DNA of 34,638 bases, taken from positions 1 to 34,638 of the forward strand of contig JAJYQK010000192.1 in the NCBI GenBank assembly GCA_021794645.1, given 5' to 3'. The notes below the pieces were generated by a model, which saw only the letters and a list, made by a program, of their open reading frames with translations, was not told the DNA's origin and ran no database searches. Made by a program: the position numbers and the translations under genes. The DNA is from Actinomycetes bacterium. GTDB taxonomy: Bacteria > Actinomycetota > Acidimicrobiia > Acidimicrobiales > Bog-793. Positions 21,400-28,976 of this stretch are shown here, piece after piece. Within the stretch, counting starts at the first letter, position 1; every line of letters starts with the position of its first letter.

Positions 21400-24300
21400 T
21401 CACGCCACGAAGTACTTGGCCTTCGGGTGGTGGCAGACGATGGCGAGGGTGGTCTGCTCGGGGTGGAGCTGGAAGCCCTCCGAGACGGTGACGCCGATGC
21501 GGGCCGCCTCGAGCAACTCGACCACCTTGGCGTTGTCCTCGAGGTCCGGGCAGGCCGGGTAGCCGAAGGAGTAGCGGCCGCCCCGGTGCTGCTGGCGGAA
21601 GAGGCCCTGCAGGTTCGGTCCGTCCTCGTCGACAAAGCCCCACTCCTGGCGGATGCGGCGGTGCCAGAGCTCTGCCAGGGCCTCTGTCATCTCGACCGAG
21701 AGGCCGTGCAAGGAGACGTAGTCGAGGTAGCGGTCGGCGGCGAAGAGCTCGGCGGTCCGCTCGCTGGCGCGCGGGCCCATCGTCGTCACCTGGAAGGCGA
21801 CGTAGTCCTTCTCGCCGCTCGAGACGGGGCGGAAGAAGTCAGCTATGCAGAGGTGGGGCTCCTTGCGCTGGCGGGGGAAGGAGAAGCGCATCCGTTCGCT
21901 CGACCGCTCGTCGTCTGTGTAGATGACGAGGTCGTTGCCGTCGCTGTTGGCCGGGAAGTACCCCCAGACGGCCGAGGGGAGGAGGACCCCTTCGGCCTTC
22001 GCCTCGTCGAGGCGGGCCCGCAGCTCGGCCCGCACCCGCTCTTTGAACTCGGCGTCGCTCTCGCCCTCGAGCGGGCGGTAGCCCCACTGGTTGCGGAAGA
22101 GTGCCGTCTCGTTGAGGAAGGAGGCGACCTCGTCGAGCGCCACGCCCTTTGCCACCCGGGTGCCGAGGAAGGGCGGCACGAACAGCTCGTTGTCGGTCTC
22201 GACGGCGGGGGAGCGGGCCGGCAAGGTGGCCGGGTCGACGGCTGCCAGCCGCTCGCTGTTGCGGGGCGGGAGGACCCGGCCGGTCCGCTCCGTGCCGAAG
22301 GACGGGTCGTCTATGCCCGAGCGCTTGATCTCCATCAGCCGGTCAAGGGTGCGCAGCCCCTCGAAGGCGTCCTTGCCGTAGAAGACCTTCCCCTCGTAGG
22401 TCTTGCGCAGGTCGGTCTCGACGTAGCTGCGGGTGAGGGCAGCCCCGCCGAGGACGACTGGCAGGTCGGAGCGGTGCAGGCGGTTCAGCTCCTCGAGGTT
22501 CTCGCGCATGATGAGCGTCGACTTGACGAGCAGCCCGCTCATGCCGAGGGCATCGGCACCCACCTCGTCGGCCTTGGCGACCATCTCGCCGATCGGCACC
22601 TTGATGCCGAGGTTGTGCACCTCGTAGCCGTTGTTGGTGAGGATGATGTCGACGAGGTTCTTGCCGATGTCGTGGACGTCGCCTTTCACCGTGGCGAGCA
22701 CCACCACCCCCTTGCTCGACTCCCCCTCGACCCTGTCCATGTGCGGTTCGAGGTGGGCCACCGCCGCTTTCATCGTCTCGGCCGACTGCAGCACGAATGG
22801 GAGCTGCATCTGGCCCGAGCCGAAGAGCTCCCCCACTGTCTTCATGCCGGCGAGCAGCATCTCGTTCACGATGTCGAGGGCAGGGTGGCCCTCTGCGAGG
22901 GCCTCGTCGAGCTCGTCTTCGAGCCCGTTGCGGTCGCCGTCGACTATGCGCTGCTCGAGGCGGCGGCTGACCGGCCAGCCCGAGCGGTCCTCCCTGGCGG
23001 AGGCGACGGCGCCGCCAGCGGTCTCGAAGTGGGCGATGAGGGCCTGCAGGGGGTCGTAGCCGTCGGCCGGGCGGCGCCGGTCGTAGATGAGGTCGAGGCA
23101 GAGCGAGAGCTCCTCCTCGCCGATGCGGTTCAGAGGGAGGATCTTCCCGGCGTGGACGATGGCGGCATCGAGGCCAGCCTTGACGCACTCGTGCAGGAAG
23201 ACCGAGTTGAGCACCTGCCGGGCGGCTGGAGCGAGGCCGAAAGAGACGTTCGAGAGACCGAGGACGGTGTGGACGCCCGGCAGCTCGGCTTTGATCTTCC
23301 TTATGCCCTCGATGGTCTCGATGCCGTCTCGCCGCGACTCCTCCATGCCGGTCGAAAGGGGCAGAGCGAGCGGATCGAAGAGAAGGTCCTCTGGCGAGAG
23401 GCCGTAGCGCTCGACGGCGAGATCGTGGATCGCCTTGGCCGCCCGCAGCTTCCAATCGGCCGTGCGGGCCTGTCCCTCCTCGTCGATGGTGGTGCAGACG
23501 ACGGCTGCGCCGTACTCCTTGGCGAGAGAGAGGAAGCGGTCGAGCCGCGTGCCGGCGCCGTCGCCGTCCTCGAGGTTGACCGAGTTGAGCACCGCCCGGC
23601 CGCCGATCCACTGGAGGGCCGTCTCGACCACGGCCGGCTCGGTCGAGTCGATGACGAGGGGGATGGTCGACTGGGCGGCGAAGCGGCTCGCCACCTCGGC
23701 CATGTCGGCCACGCCGTCGGCTCCCGTGTAGTCGACGCAGACATCGAGCAGGTGGGCACCCTCGCGCACCTGGTCCCGCGCCATGGCCACGGTGGTGTCC
23801 CAATCACCCGCCAGCATCGCCTCCCGGAATTTCTTCGAGCCGTTGGCGTTGGTCCGCTCGCCGATGACGAGGAAGGAGCTCTCCTGCTCGATGGTGACGC
23901 TCGAGTAGAGGGAGGCGACCGAAGGCTCGTGCACCGGCTGGCGGGGCTTGGCCTCGACCCCCTCGAGGGCTGCCACGACTTCGGCCAGATGGGCGGGGGT
24001 GGTGCCGCAGCAGCCCCCCACGACCGAGACACCGATCTCGCCCACGAAGGCCTTCAGGTGCTCGGCCAGCTGGTGGGGGGCGAGGTCGTAGTGCATCTTG
24101 CCGTCGACGACGCTCGGCAGCCCGGCGTTGGGAAGGGCCGAGACGGGGCGGGTCGAGTGCTCGGCGAGGTAGTTGAGCGTCTCGTACATCTCGACCGGGC
24201 CGGTGGCGCAGTTGGTGCCGATGACGTCCGGGCCCATCGCCTCGAGGGAGGTGAGGGCGGCCCCGATCTCGCTCCCGAGCAGCATGCGTCCGGTGAGCTC

Positions 24301-24900
24301 GACGGTCACCTGCACCTGGATCGGCACCTCCCGCCCGAGGCGGGCCATGGCCCGCCGGCAGGCCTGGATGGCGGCCTTGGCCTGCAAGATGTCGTAGACC
24401 GTCTCGATCAAGAGGAGGTCGACGCCCCCGGCGAGGAGGCCCTCGGCCAGCACCTCGTAGTTCCGGCGCAGCTCGGCGAAGGCCACCTGGCCGAGGGTGG
24501 GCAGCTTGGTGCCCGGTCCCATCGAGCCCGCCACGAAGCGGCGGCGGGCGGGCGTCGTGTAGTCGCTTGCCACCGAGCGGGCGAGGCGGGCGGACTCGGT
24601 GGCGAGCTCGAGCGCCCGGTCCGCCAGCCCGTACTCGGCGAGGACGAGGGGGAACGAGCCGAACGAGTCGGTCTCGACCACGTCCACGCCGACCTCGAAG
24701 AACGAGCTGTGCAGCTGGCGGACGACGTCGGGGCGGGTCGCCACGAGCATCTCGTTGCAGCCCTCGTAGGCCTCGCCGCCGAAGTCGTCGGGGCCGAGGT
24801 CGCGCAGCTGCAGGTTGGTGCCGGTGGCGCCGTCGAAGACGACGACCCGCTCGGCGAGCAGGTCCAGGTAGGGGGAGGCGGTGCGGGAAAGGTTTGACAC
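21400..24900 (-). CDS. metH: Cobalamin-dependent methionine synthase
   Basis: Moves the methyl of methyltetrahydrofolate to homocysteine through methylcobalamin. 1166 aa with all four modules: homocysteine/zinc domain (1-320; FDGATGTNLQ, ligands C231, C297, C298 in GTNCATG and GGCCGTTP), pterin barrel (~340-610; VIGERTNANGSKKF, HLLDVCVDYTG), cobalamin cap and B12 domain (~640-880; DVHDIG with the ligand His743), and the AdoMet reactivation domain (~930-1166; FSFPRQRKEPHLCIADFF). The GTG at 24900 is the only possible start; no ribosome site precedes it, but TAAGCT lies 10 nt upstream and a 34-codon leader ORF ends 13 nt before it. A complete gene, so B12 is required. Confidence 0.97.
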   Translation of the reverse strand: MSNLSRTASPYLDLLAERVVVFDGATGTNLQLRDLGPDDFGGEAYEGCNEMLVATRPDVVRQLHSSFFEVGVDVVETDSFGSFPLVLAEYGLADRALELATESARLARSVASDYTTPARRRFVAGSMGPGTKLPTLGQVAFAELRRNYEVLAEGLLAGGVDLLLIETVYDILQAKAAIQACRRAMARLGREVPIQVQVTVELTGRMLLGSEIGAALTSLEAMGPDVIGTNCATGPVEMYETLNYLAEHSTRPVSALPNAGLPSVVDGKMHYDLAPHQLAEHLKAFVGEIGVSVVGGCCGTTPAHLAEVVAALEGVEAKPRQPVHEPSVASLYSSVTIEQESSFLVIGERTNANGSKKFREAMLAGDWDTTVAMARDQVREGAHLLDVCVDYTGADGVADMAEVASRFAAQSTIPLVIDSTEPAVVETALQWIGGRAVLNSVNLEDGDGAGTRLDRFLSLAKEYGAAVVCTTIDEEGQARTADWKLRAAKAIHDLAVERYGLSPEDLLFDPLALPLSTGMEESRRDGIETIEGIRKIKAELPGVHTVLGLSNVSFGLAPAARQVLNSVFLHECVKAGLDAAIVHAGKILPLNRIGEEELSLCLDLIYDRRRPADGYDPLQALIAHFETAGGAVASAREDRSGWPVSRRLEQRIVDGDRNGLEDELDEALAEGHPALDIVNEMLLAGMKTVGELFGSGQMQLPFVLQSAETMKAAVAHLEPHMDRVEGESSKGVVVLATVKGDVHDIGKNLVDIILTNNGYEVHNLGIKVPIGEMVAKADEVGADALGMSGLLVKSTLIMRENLEELNRLHRSDLPVVLGGAALTRSYVETDLRKTYEGKVFYGKDAFEGLRTLDRLMEIKRSGIDDPSFGTERTGRVLPPRNSERLAAVDPATLPARSPAVETDNELFVPPFLGTRVAKGVALDEVASFLNETALFRNQWGYRPLEGESDAEFKERVRAELRARLDEAKAEGVLLPSAVWGYFPANSDGNDLVIYTDDERSSERMRFSFPRQRKEPHLCIADFFRPVSSGEKDYVAFQVTTMGPRASERTAELFAADRYLDYVSLHGLSVEMTEALAELWHRRIRQEWGFVDEDGPNLQGLFRQQHRGGRYSFGYPACPDLEDNAKVVELLEAARIGVTVSEGFQLHPEQTTLAIVCHHPKAKYFVA

Positions 24901-24916
24901 AGTTGTGTGAAGCTTA
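24897..24916 (-). promoter_or_regulatory. metH start-site dyad and -10-like box
   Basis: ACACA and TGTGT (24897-24901, 24904-24908) form inverted arms around 2 bp, overlapping the metH start codon. TAAGCT on the minus strand (24916-24911) is a TAnnnT -10 placed 10 nt before the GTG. A protein bound here would block initiation of a nearly leaderless metH mRNA. Inference only. Confidence 0.35.
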
Positions 24917-25018
24917 CCCGCACGGGCCTCCTCGCCCGAGGGGAAGGCGCTCAGCTCTTCTGGCTGGAGAAGAGCTTGACCGCCGGCGCCACCGCGAGAC
25001 GACCCGTAGGTTGGTCAT
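24914..25018 (-). CDS. Candidate leader peptide upstream of metH (34 aa)
   Basis: ATG at 25018 is preceded 4 nt upstream by AGGGAGGT (25030-25023), the strongest ribosome site in this intergenic region. The frame runs 34 codons (MTNLRVVSRWRRRSSSS at the start, GRGGPCG at the end) and stops at TAA 13 nt before the metH GTG. The peptide is Arg/Ser-rich with a single Cys as the second-last residue. Short Arg-rich ORFs ending in Cys are known as leader peptides before sulfur-metabolism genes in Streptomyces, which this resembles. A 9-bp hairpin lies inside the coding region. Whether it is translated is unproven. Confidence 0.45.
   Translation of the reverse strand: MTNLRVVSRWRRRSSSSPARRAERLPLGRGGPCG
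24953..24976 (-). promoter_or_regulatory. Hairpin within the metH leader
   Basis: AGCTCTTCT (24976-24968 on the minus strand after pairing) and AGAAGAGCT form a perfect 9-bp stem with a 6-nt loop CCAGCC. It lies in the middle of the leader ORF, so ribosome position would decide whether it forms. No T-tract follows. Confidence 0.5.
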
Positions 25019-25110
25019 GCCGACCTCCCTTGAGAGGCGAGCCGCTCGCTCGGCGGATTCACCGGATCTTCCCGGCCCTGTTGGCCGCCGCCACGAGCTC
25101 GTCCACAGTG

Positions 25111-25158
25111 CCGGCCGGTCTGCCGGCGCCTGGGGGCGAAGGCGGGCAGACCGGCCGG
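25111..25158 (-). terminator. Strong hairpin terminator of the orphan gene
   Basis: CCGGCCGGTCTGCC (25111-25124) is the exact inverse of 25145-25158, a perfect 14-bp stem; CGCC/GGCG inside the 20-nt loop can extend it. It begins 4 nt after the stop codon at 25162. There is no T-tract, as usual at high GC. Confidence 0.72.
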
Positions 25159-25161
25159 AGC

Positions 25162-25815
25162 TCAGGGCTGGGAGGCGGCGGCCCGCCGGCGGGCCATCAC
25201 GATCCCGGCGAAGGTGGCGCACTGGCGGGCGAGGGCGGGCTCGAAGCCCCAGCGAGCGAGCTGGCTCTCGGCTCCGGCCTGGTCCTCGCCGTAGTCGAGC
25301 AGCGAGATTGCCAGGCGCCGCCCGTGGCGGACGAGCCGTTCGTCGAGGGGGCCAGAGCTGCTCACCACCCTGGCGTGCTCCTGGCGGAGCGGATCGGGCA
25401 GCCGCCGGATGTGCCGCTGGGCGAGCGGGGGAAGCCGGCGTCGCACCGCCAGGGCCGGTTCTTCCCAGCGGGCCATCTGGAAGTCGACACAGCGCTTGAC
25501 CGTGCGCGCAAAGGGGGCGGCCGGTCCGGTTCGCTCGCCGATGCCGAGCTCCCGGGCCAGCCGGGCCGTCTCGACGACGGACCCGCCCGGACGCTCCTCG
25601 AGCAAACTCGCCAGCCGCCGCAGGAGCCAGATCGTCGAAGGGCCGAGAACCGGCAGCCAGAAGCGCTCGACGTAGGGGGAGCGCGGGTCGTAGCCGACAA
25701 GGTCGATGACCGGGTCCGCCCAGCTGCGGAGGAAGAGGCGCTCGGGGATGGCCCCGCCTCCAGCCGTCTCGCCTCCCGGGCCGGTTCCCGCGGCGAGGGG
25801 CAGCGTTGCTGTCAC
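25162..25815 (-). CDS. Conserved actinobacterial protein of unknown function
   Basis: 217 aa, not assigned to a named family. Visible blocks are ERFWLPVLGPSTIWLLRRLASLLE, SVVETARLARELGIGERTG, FARTVKRCVDFQMARW and RRRLPPLAQRHIRRLPDPL. The helix spacing in the second and third blocks could be a winged helix, and proteins with this order of blocks are common in actinobacteria. There is no membrane segment or signal peptide. The GTG start is fixed by a near-perfect ribosome site AAAGGAGGT (25828-25820). It has its own strong promoter and large terminator hairpin, so it is a monocistronic and probably well-expressed gene. Confidence 0.8.
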   Translation of the reverse strand: MTATLPLAAGTGPGGETAGGGAIPERLFLRSWADPVIDLVGYDPRSPYVERFWLPVLGPSTIWLLRRLASLLEERPGGSVVETARLARELGIGERTGPAAPFARTVKRCVDFQMARWEEPALAVRRRLPPLAQRHIRRLPDPLRQEHARVVSSSGPLDERLVRHGRRLAISLLDYGEDQAGAESQLARWGFEPALARQCATFAGIVMARRRAAASQP

Positions 25816-25839
25816 TCCTACCTCCTTTCAGGCAACTTC

Positions 25840-25868
25840 ATTGTATTTCATGGTGTATCGGTGTGCAA
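25840..25868 (-). promoter_or_regulatory. Promoter of the orphan gene
   Basis: On the minus strand TTGCAC (25868-25863) and TACAAT (25845-25840) are separated by exactly 17 bp; the start would be near 25833, just upstream of AAAGGAGGT. This is the best promoter in the window. Confidence 0.75.
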
Positions 25869-25915
25869 GGGCGAGGTCGCCGGCAGCGGTAGACGACCCA
25901 ACCCCTCTTCCTTGT

Positions 25916-25945
25916 GTTAGTGAGATAACGTTGAGCACGTAACTT
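25916..25945 (+). promoter_or_regulatory. Possible promoter of the beta-propeller gene
   Basis: AT-rich segment with TAACGT (25926-25931) and TAACTT (25940-25945), both TAnnnT, and inverted arms GTTA (25916-25919) and TAAC (25926-25929). No clear -35. GGGAGGAAGGG at 25954-25964 follows and could serve a TTG start at 25965. Confidence 0.35.
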
Positions 25946-25946
25946 G

Positions 25947-27290
25947 ATGTGTCGGGAGGAAGGGTTGCAGCGCACCGTGGATGGAGGGGGGACGGCGAGA
26001 AAGGCGCCCCGATCAGGGGCGCAGTCCGGGCGGCGGCGAACCGCCGCCGCCCGGGCCGCCGCTCGGCGGCGCGCCCGTCGAGCCGGCCACGTCCGCCTAG
26101 CGGTGCTTCTCGGGCTGCTGGGCCTTGTCGTGGCCCTTCCCCTGGCGCTCTCCTCCGCCCCGCCGGTGGCCCATCTGGCGAGAGGCGGATCCCGCCGCCA
26201 CCACCTGGCGGCAGCGCGCATCGGGCTGCCCTTCCCGTCCCCGAGTGGCAGTCACCTCCGCCCCGGGCCCAACCTGGCTCCCGGCTCGGACCCGGCGGTG
26301 CTGCCCGGTGACGTGATGATCGCCGACGAGGAGAACAACCGCCTGCTCGTGGTCAACCCCGCCGGCACCATCGTCTGGCAGTTCCCCCGTCCCGGAGCAC
26401 TTCGCCCGGGCCAGAGCTTCCTCTCGCCCGACGACGCCTTCTTCACCCCCCACGCCGACGGGATCATCGCCACCGAGGAGAACGATCAGGTCATCTCTCT
26501 CCTACGGCTGCGGCCGGCCGGCATCGCCTGGCGCTACGGCACGCCGGGCCGGCCGGGTGGGGGGGCCAACCAGCTCGACAACCCCGACGACGCCATGGTG
26601 CTGCCCGGCGGAGGGGTCCTCGTGGCCGACATCAAGGAGTGCAGCCTGCTGTTGCTGAGGCCGCCGAGCCACCTTCCTCTCATGCGGATCGGGCACGAGG
26701 ACACGAGCTGCTACCACGCCCCGCCCTTGCGCTTCGGCAGTCCGAACGGTGCCTTCCCGCTCACCAACGGCCACTACCTCGTGACCGAGATCAACGGCGA
26801 CTGGGTGGACGAGATCACCCTGAGCGGGCGGGTCCTCTGGTCGACGCACCCGCCCGGGGTGGCCTATCCGAGCGACACGAACGAGGTCGCCCCCGGCCGG
26901 TATCTCACGGTCGACTACTCCACCCCCGGTCAGATCGTCGAGTTCAACAAGCGGGGAAAGCTGCTCTGGCGCTACGGCCCGGCGTCAGGGCCCGGGATGC
27001 TCTCGCACCCCTCCCTCTGCGAGACCATCCCGACCAACGGCTACATCCTCTGCAACGACGACGGCAACGACCGGGTCATCGTGATCGACCCGCACACGGA
27101 CAAGATCGTCTGGCAGTACGGCCACACCGGCGTGGCCGGCTCTGCGCCGGGATACCTCGCCGGCCCCGACGGCGTCGACCTCGCCCCGCCCTACTCCCTC
27201 CTCATGCGCCACGCCTCGACGATGGGGGCTTTGCCAGGCGCCTGTGCCGCCGGCCTTCCTGCGGGGTCGTGCACCCGCTCGGGCTCGTAA
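25947..27290 (+). CDS. Membrane-anchored PQQ/NHL-like beta-propeller protein
   Basis: About 447 aa. An Arg-rich N-terminus (RRRTAAARAAARRRARR) precedes a signal anchor (HVRLAVLLGLLGLVVALPLAL), and the rest is an exterior beta-propeller. At least six blades repeat the pattern of a D/E-N-x-R-hydrophobic strand followed by W-x-[YF]: GDVMIADEENNRLLVV then IVWQFP; GIIATEENDQVISLL then IAWRYG; GGVLVADIKECSLLLL; LTLVTEI-like with VLWSTHPP; YLTVDYSTPGQIVEF then LLWRYG; YILCNDDGNDRVIVID then IVWQYG. It resembles PQQ-type or arylsulfotransferase-like propellers, but no catalytic residue can be assigned. The start is uncertain: ATG 25947, or TTG 25965 which has a good ribosome site. Confidence 0.8.
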   Translation: MCREEGLQRTVDGGGTARKAPRSGAQSGRRRTAAARAAARRRARRAGHVRLAVLLGLLGLVVALPLALSSAPPVAHLARGGSRRHHLAAARIGLPFPSPSGSHLRPGPNLAPGSDPAVLPGDVMIADEENNRLLVVNPAGTIVWQFPRPGALRPGQSFLSPDDAFFTPHADGIIATEENDQVISLLRLRPAGIAWRYGTPGRPGGGANQLDNPDDAMVLPGGGVLVADIKECSLLLLRPPSHLPLMRIGHEDTSCYHAPPLRFGSPNGAFPLTNGHYLVTEINGDWVDEITLSGRVLWSTHPPGVAYPSDTNEVAPGRYLTVDYSTPGQIVEFNKRGKLLWRYGPASGPGMLSHPSLCETIPTNGYILCNDDGNDRVIVIDPHTDKIVWQYGHTGVAGSAPGYLAGPDGVDLAPPYSLLMRHASTMGALPGACAAGLPAGSCTRSGS

Positions 27291-27317
27291 CGTGCCATCC
27301 CGCCCCTCGCCCCGAAG

Positions 27318-27333
27318 GCGCCCCGGGGGGCGC
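27318..27333 (+). terminator. Small GC hairpin after the propeller gene
   Basis: GCGCCCC (27318-27324) and GGGGCGC (27327-27333) are inverted 28 nt after the stop. No T-tract and a very tight loop, so weak evidence for a terminator. Confidence 0.3.
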
Positions 27334-27416
27334 TGTCACCGGCCGGCCCCCTCTTGGCCTGCCCCCGGGTCGGGTGCTCGCCCGTGCCCCGTCTGGCGGC
27401 GGGGCTGAGCAGGACG

Positions 27417-28976
27417 ATGCGAGTACACCTCGTCGAGCCGGCACCGGCGGGCCACAACGTCTACGACCTCTCGCACCTGCCCCGCCTCGGGCTGCCGCTC
27501 ATGGCGACGATGCTCTCTCGAGCAGGCCATGAGGCCGCGGTCTCCTGTGAGGTCATCCGCCCGGTCGACCTCGGCCGCTTGCTCCGAGCCGACCTCGTCG
27601 GCATCTCGACCACGACGGCCACTGCGCCAGCGGCCTATCTCCTCGCCGACAAGCTGGCCGAGGCCGGAGTGCCGGTGGTCCTCGGCGGGCCGCACGTCAC
27701 CTTCCGGCCCGAGGAGGCCCTCTCCCACGCCCCCTACGTCGTGCGGGGCGAGGGCCAGGACACGATGGTGGCCCTCGTCAGCCTGCTGGAAGAGGGGGGC
27801 GACCTGGCCACCGTCGCCGGCCTCTCCCACCGCGATGCCGGCGGCTCCTCGGTTCACAACCCCGACCGCCCCCGCCGGAGCCAGCAGGAGTTCGAGCTGC
27901 TGCCGAACCCCGACCTGTCGCTCATCGACGGCCACGAGCGCATGCGCACCAAGCCGGTCATGACCCAGTGGGGCTGTCCCTTCGACTGCGAGTTCTGCTC
28001 GGTGAGCGCCCAGTTCTCCCGCCGGGTCCGGCACCGGCGCCCCGACCAGGTGGTAGCCGAGCTGGCCGGGCTCGGGGCAGAGCGAGTCTTCTTCTTCGAC
28101 GACAACTTCGTGGTCAACAAGGCCCGCACGACCGAGCTGTTGCGCCAGATGCTCGCCGCCGGCGTCGCCCTGCCCTTCTCGGCCCAGATGCGGGCTCAGG
28201 CCGCCCTGCGGCGGCCGGACCGGCCCCAGGCGGACGACGCCTTTCTCGCACAGCTCCGGCAGGCCGGCTGCCAGATGACGATGCTCGGGATCGAGGCCGT
28301 CAGCGATGCCGGGATGAAGGAGGTGGACAAGCGTCAGAGCGTCGCGACAGTCGTGCGGGCCGTCGAGGCATTCCACCGCCACGGCATCGCCGTCCACGGG
28401 ATGTTCGTCGCCGGCCTCGACGCCGACGACGAGACGAGCCCCCGGGCGGCGGCGGACTTCGCCTGCTCCCTCGGGATCGACACCTTCCAGCTGATGGTGG
28501 AGACCCCCCTGCCCGGCACGCGGCTCTGGGAGCGGGTTGTCCGGGACGAGCGCCTGCTCACAGAGGACTGGTCCCTCTTCGACGGCCACCACGTGGTGAT
28601 GCGACCGGCCCAGATGACACCTCTCACGCTGCAGCTGGCCGTGCTCGAGGCGATGCGCCACTTCTACTCCTGGCCCCGCATCCTCGGCTCGGGCATCGCA
28701 TCGGCCCTCACGCACCTGCCGGCGCTTCTCGGAGCGGCTCGGCCGGCGACCGCCCGCACTCTCCCGGCGCTCTGGCGGGCGACCCGGGCCCGCCACTGGG
28801 AGGAAGTGCCTGCTCTGATGCGCCAGGCCCTGCCCGAAGAGCCGGCCCGCCGTGTCGCCGACGCCCTTTGGCTTCCCGCCCTGCGGGTCTACGGTCGGCT
28901 GCAGCTGCAGACCTGGCTCCAGCAAGAGAGCGCCCACCGCCATCTCTCCGCCCTCAGGGCGCTCGAGGCGGCGTGA
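27417..28976 (+). CDS. B12-binding radical SAM enzyme (class B type)
   Basis: 519 aa. The N-terminal Rossmann-like domain (1-150; DLVGISTTTATAPAAYLLAD and VVLGGPHVTFRPEE) is the B12-binding fold, without the DxHxxG base-on motif, as usual in this class. The radical SAM cluster motif C187-x3-C191-x2-C194 lies in QWGCPFDCEFCSVSAQ, followed by VFFFDDNFVVN, LGIEAVSDAGM and GMFVAGLDADDE. A ~100-residue helical C-terminal extension follows. The ATG at 27417 has AGGA 3 nt upstream. Enzymes of this group methylate unactivated carbons or make ring changes in lipids and cofactors. Its stop overlaps ctaA as GTGA, which hints at a heme, quinone or membrane-linked substrate. Confidence 0.9.
   Translation: MRVHLVEPAPAGHNVYDLSHLPRLGLPLMATMLSRAGHEAAVSCEVIRPVDLGRLLRADLVGISTTTATAPAAYLLADKLAEAGVPVVLGGPHVTFRPEEALSHAPYVVRGEGQDTMVALVSLLEEGGDLATVAGLSHRDAGGSSVHNPDRPRRSQQEFELLPNPDLSLIDGHERMRTKPVMTQWGCPFDCEFCSVSAQFSRRVRHRRPDQVVAELAGLGAERVFFFDDNFVVNKARTTELLRQMLAAGVALPFSAQMRAQAALRRPDRPQADDAFLAQLRQAGCQMTMLGIEAVSDAGMKEVDKRQSVATVVRAVEAFHRHGIAVHGMFVAGLDADDETSPRAAADFACSLGIDTFQLMVETPLPGTRLWERVVRDERLLTEDWSLFDGHHVVMRPAQMTPLTLQLAVLEAMRHFYSWPRILGSGIASALTHLPALLGAARPATARTLPALWRATRARHWEEVPALMRQALPEEPARRVADALWLPALRVYGRLQLQTWLQQESAHRHLSALRALEAA

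Noticed and set aside
21133-24897. 1254-aa open frame on plus, opposite metH
   Set aside because: Antisense frame of the complete metH gene; its length comes from high GC and the codon bias of metH, and it has no recognisable domain.
24901-25161. SAM or cobalamin riboswitch before metH
   Set aside because: I see none of the conserved cores, such as the B12 box; the region is instead explained by the leader ORF, a short hairpin and the terminator of the gene upstream.
27336-28943. 535-aa open frame on minus opposite the radical SAM gene
   Set aside because: Antisense shadow of a gene with clear catalytic motifs.
27968-28972. Longer N-terminus for heme A synthase
   Set aside because: Overlaps the radical SAM gene out of frame and encodes Arg/Gly-rich filler; CtaA length and start fit GTG 28973.
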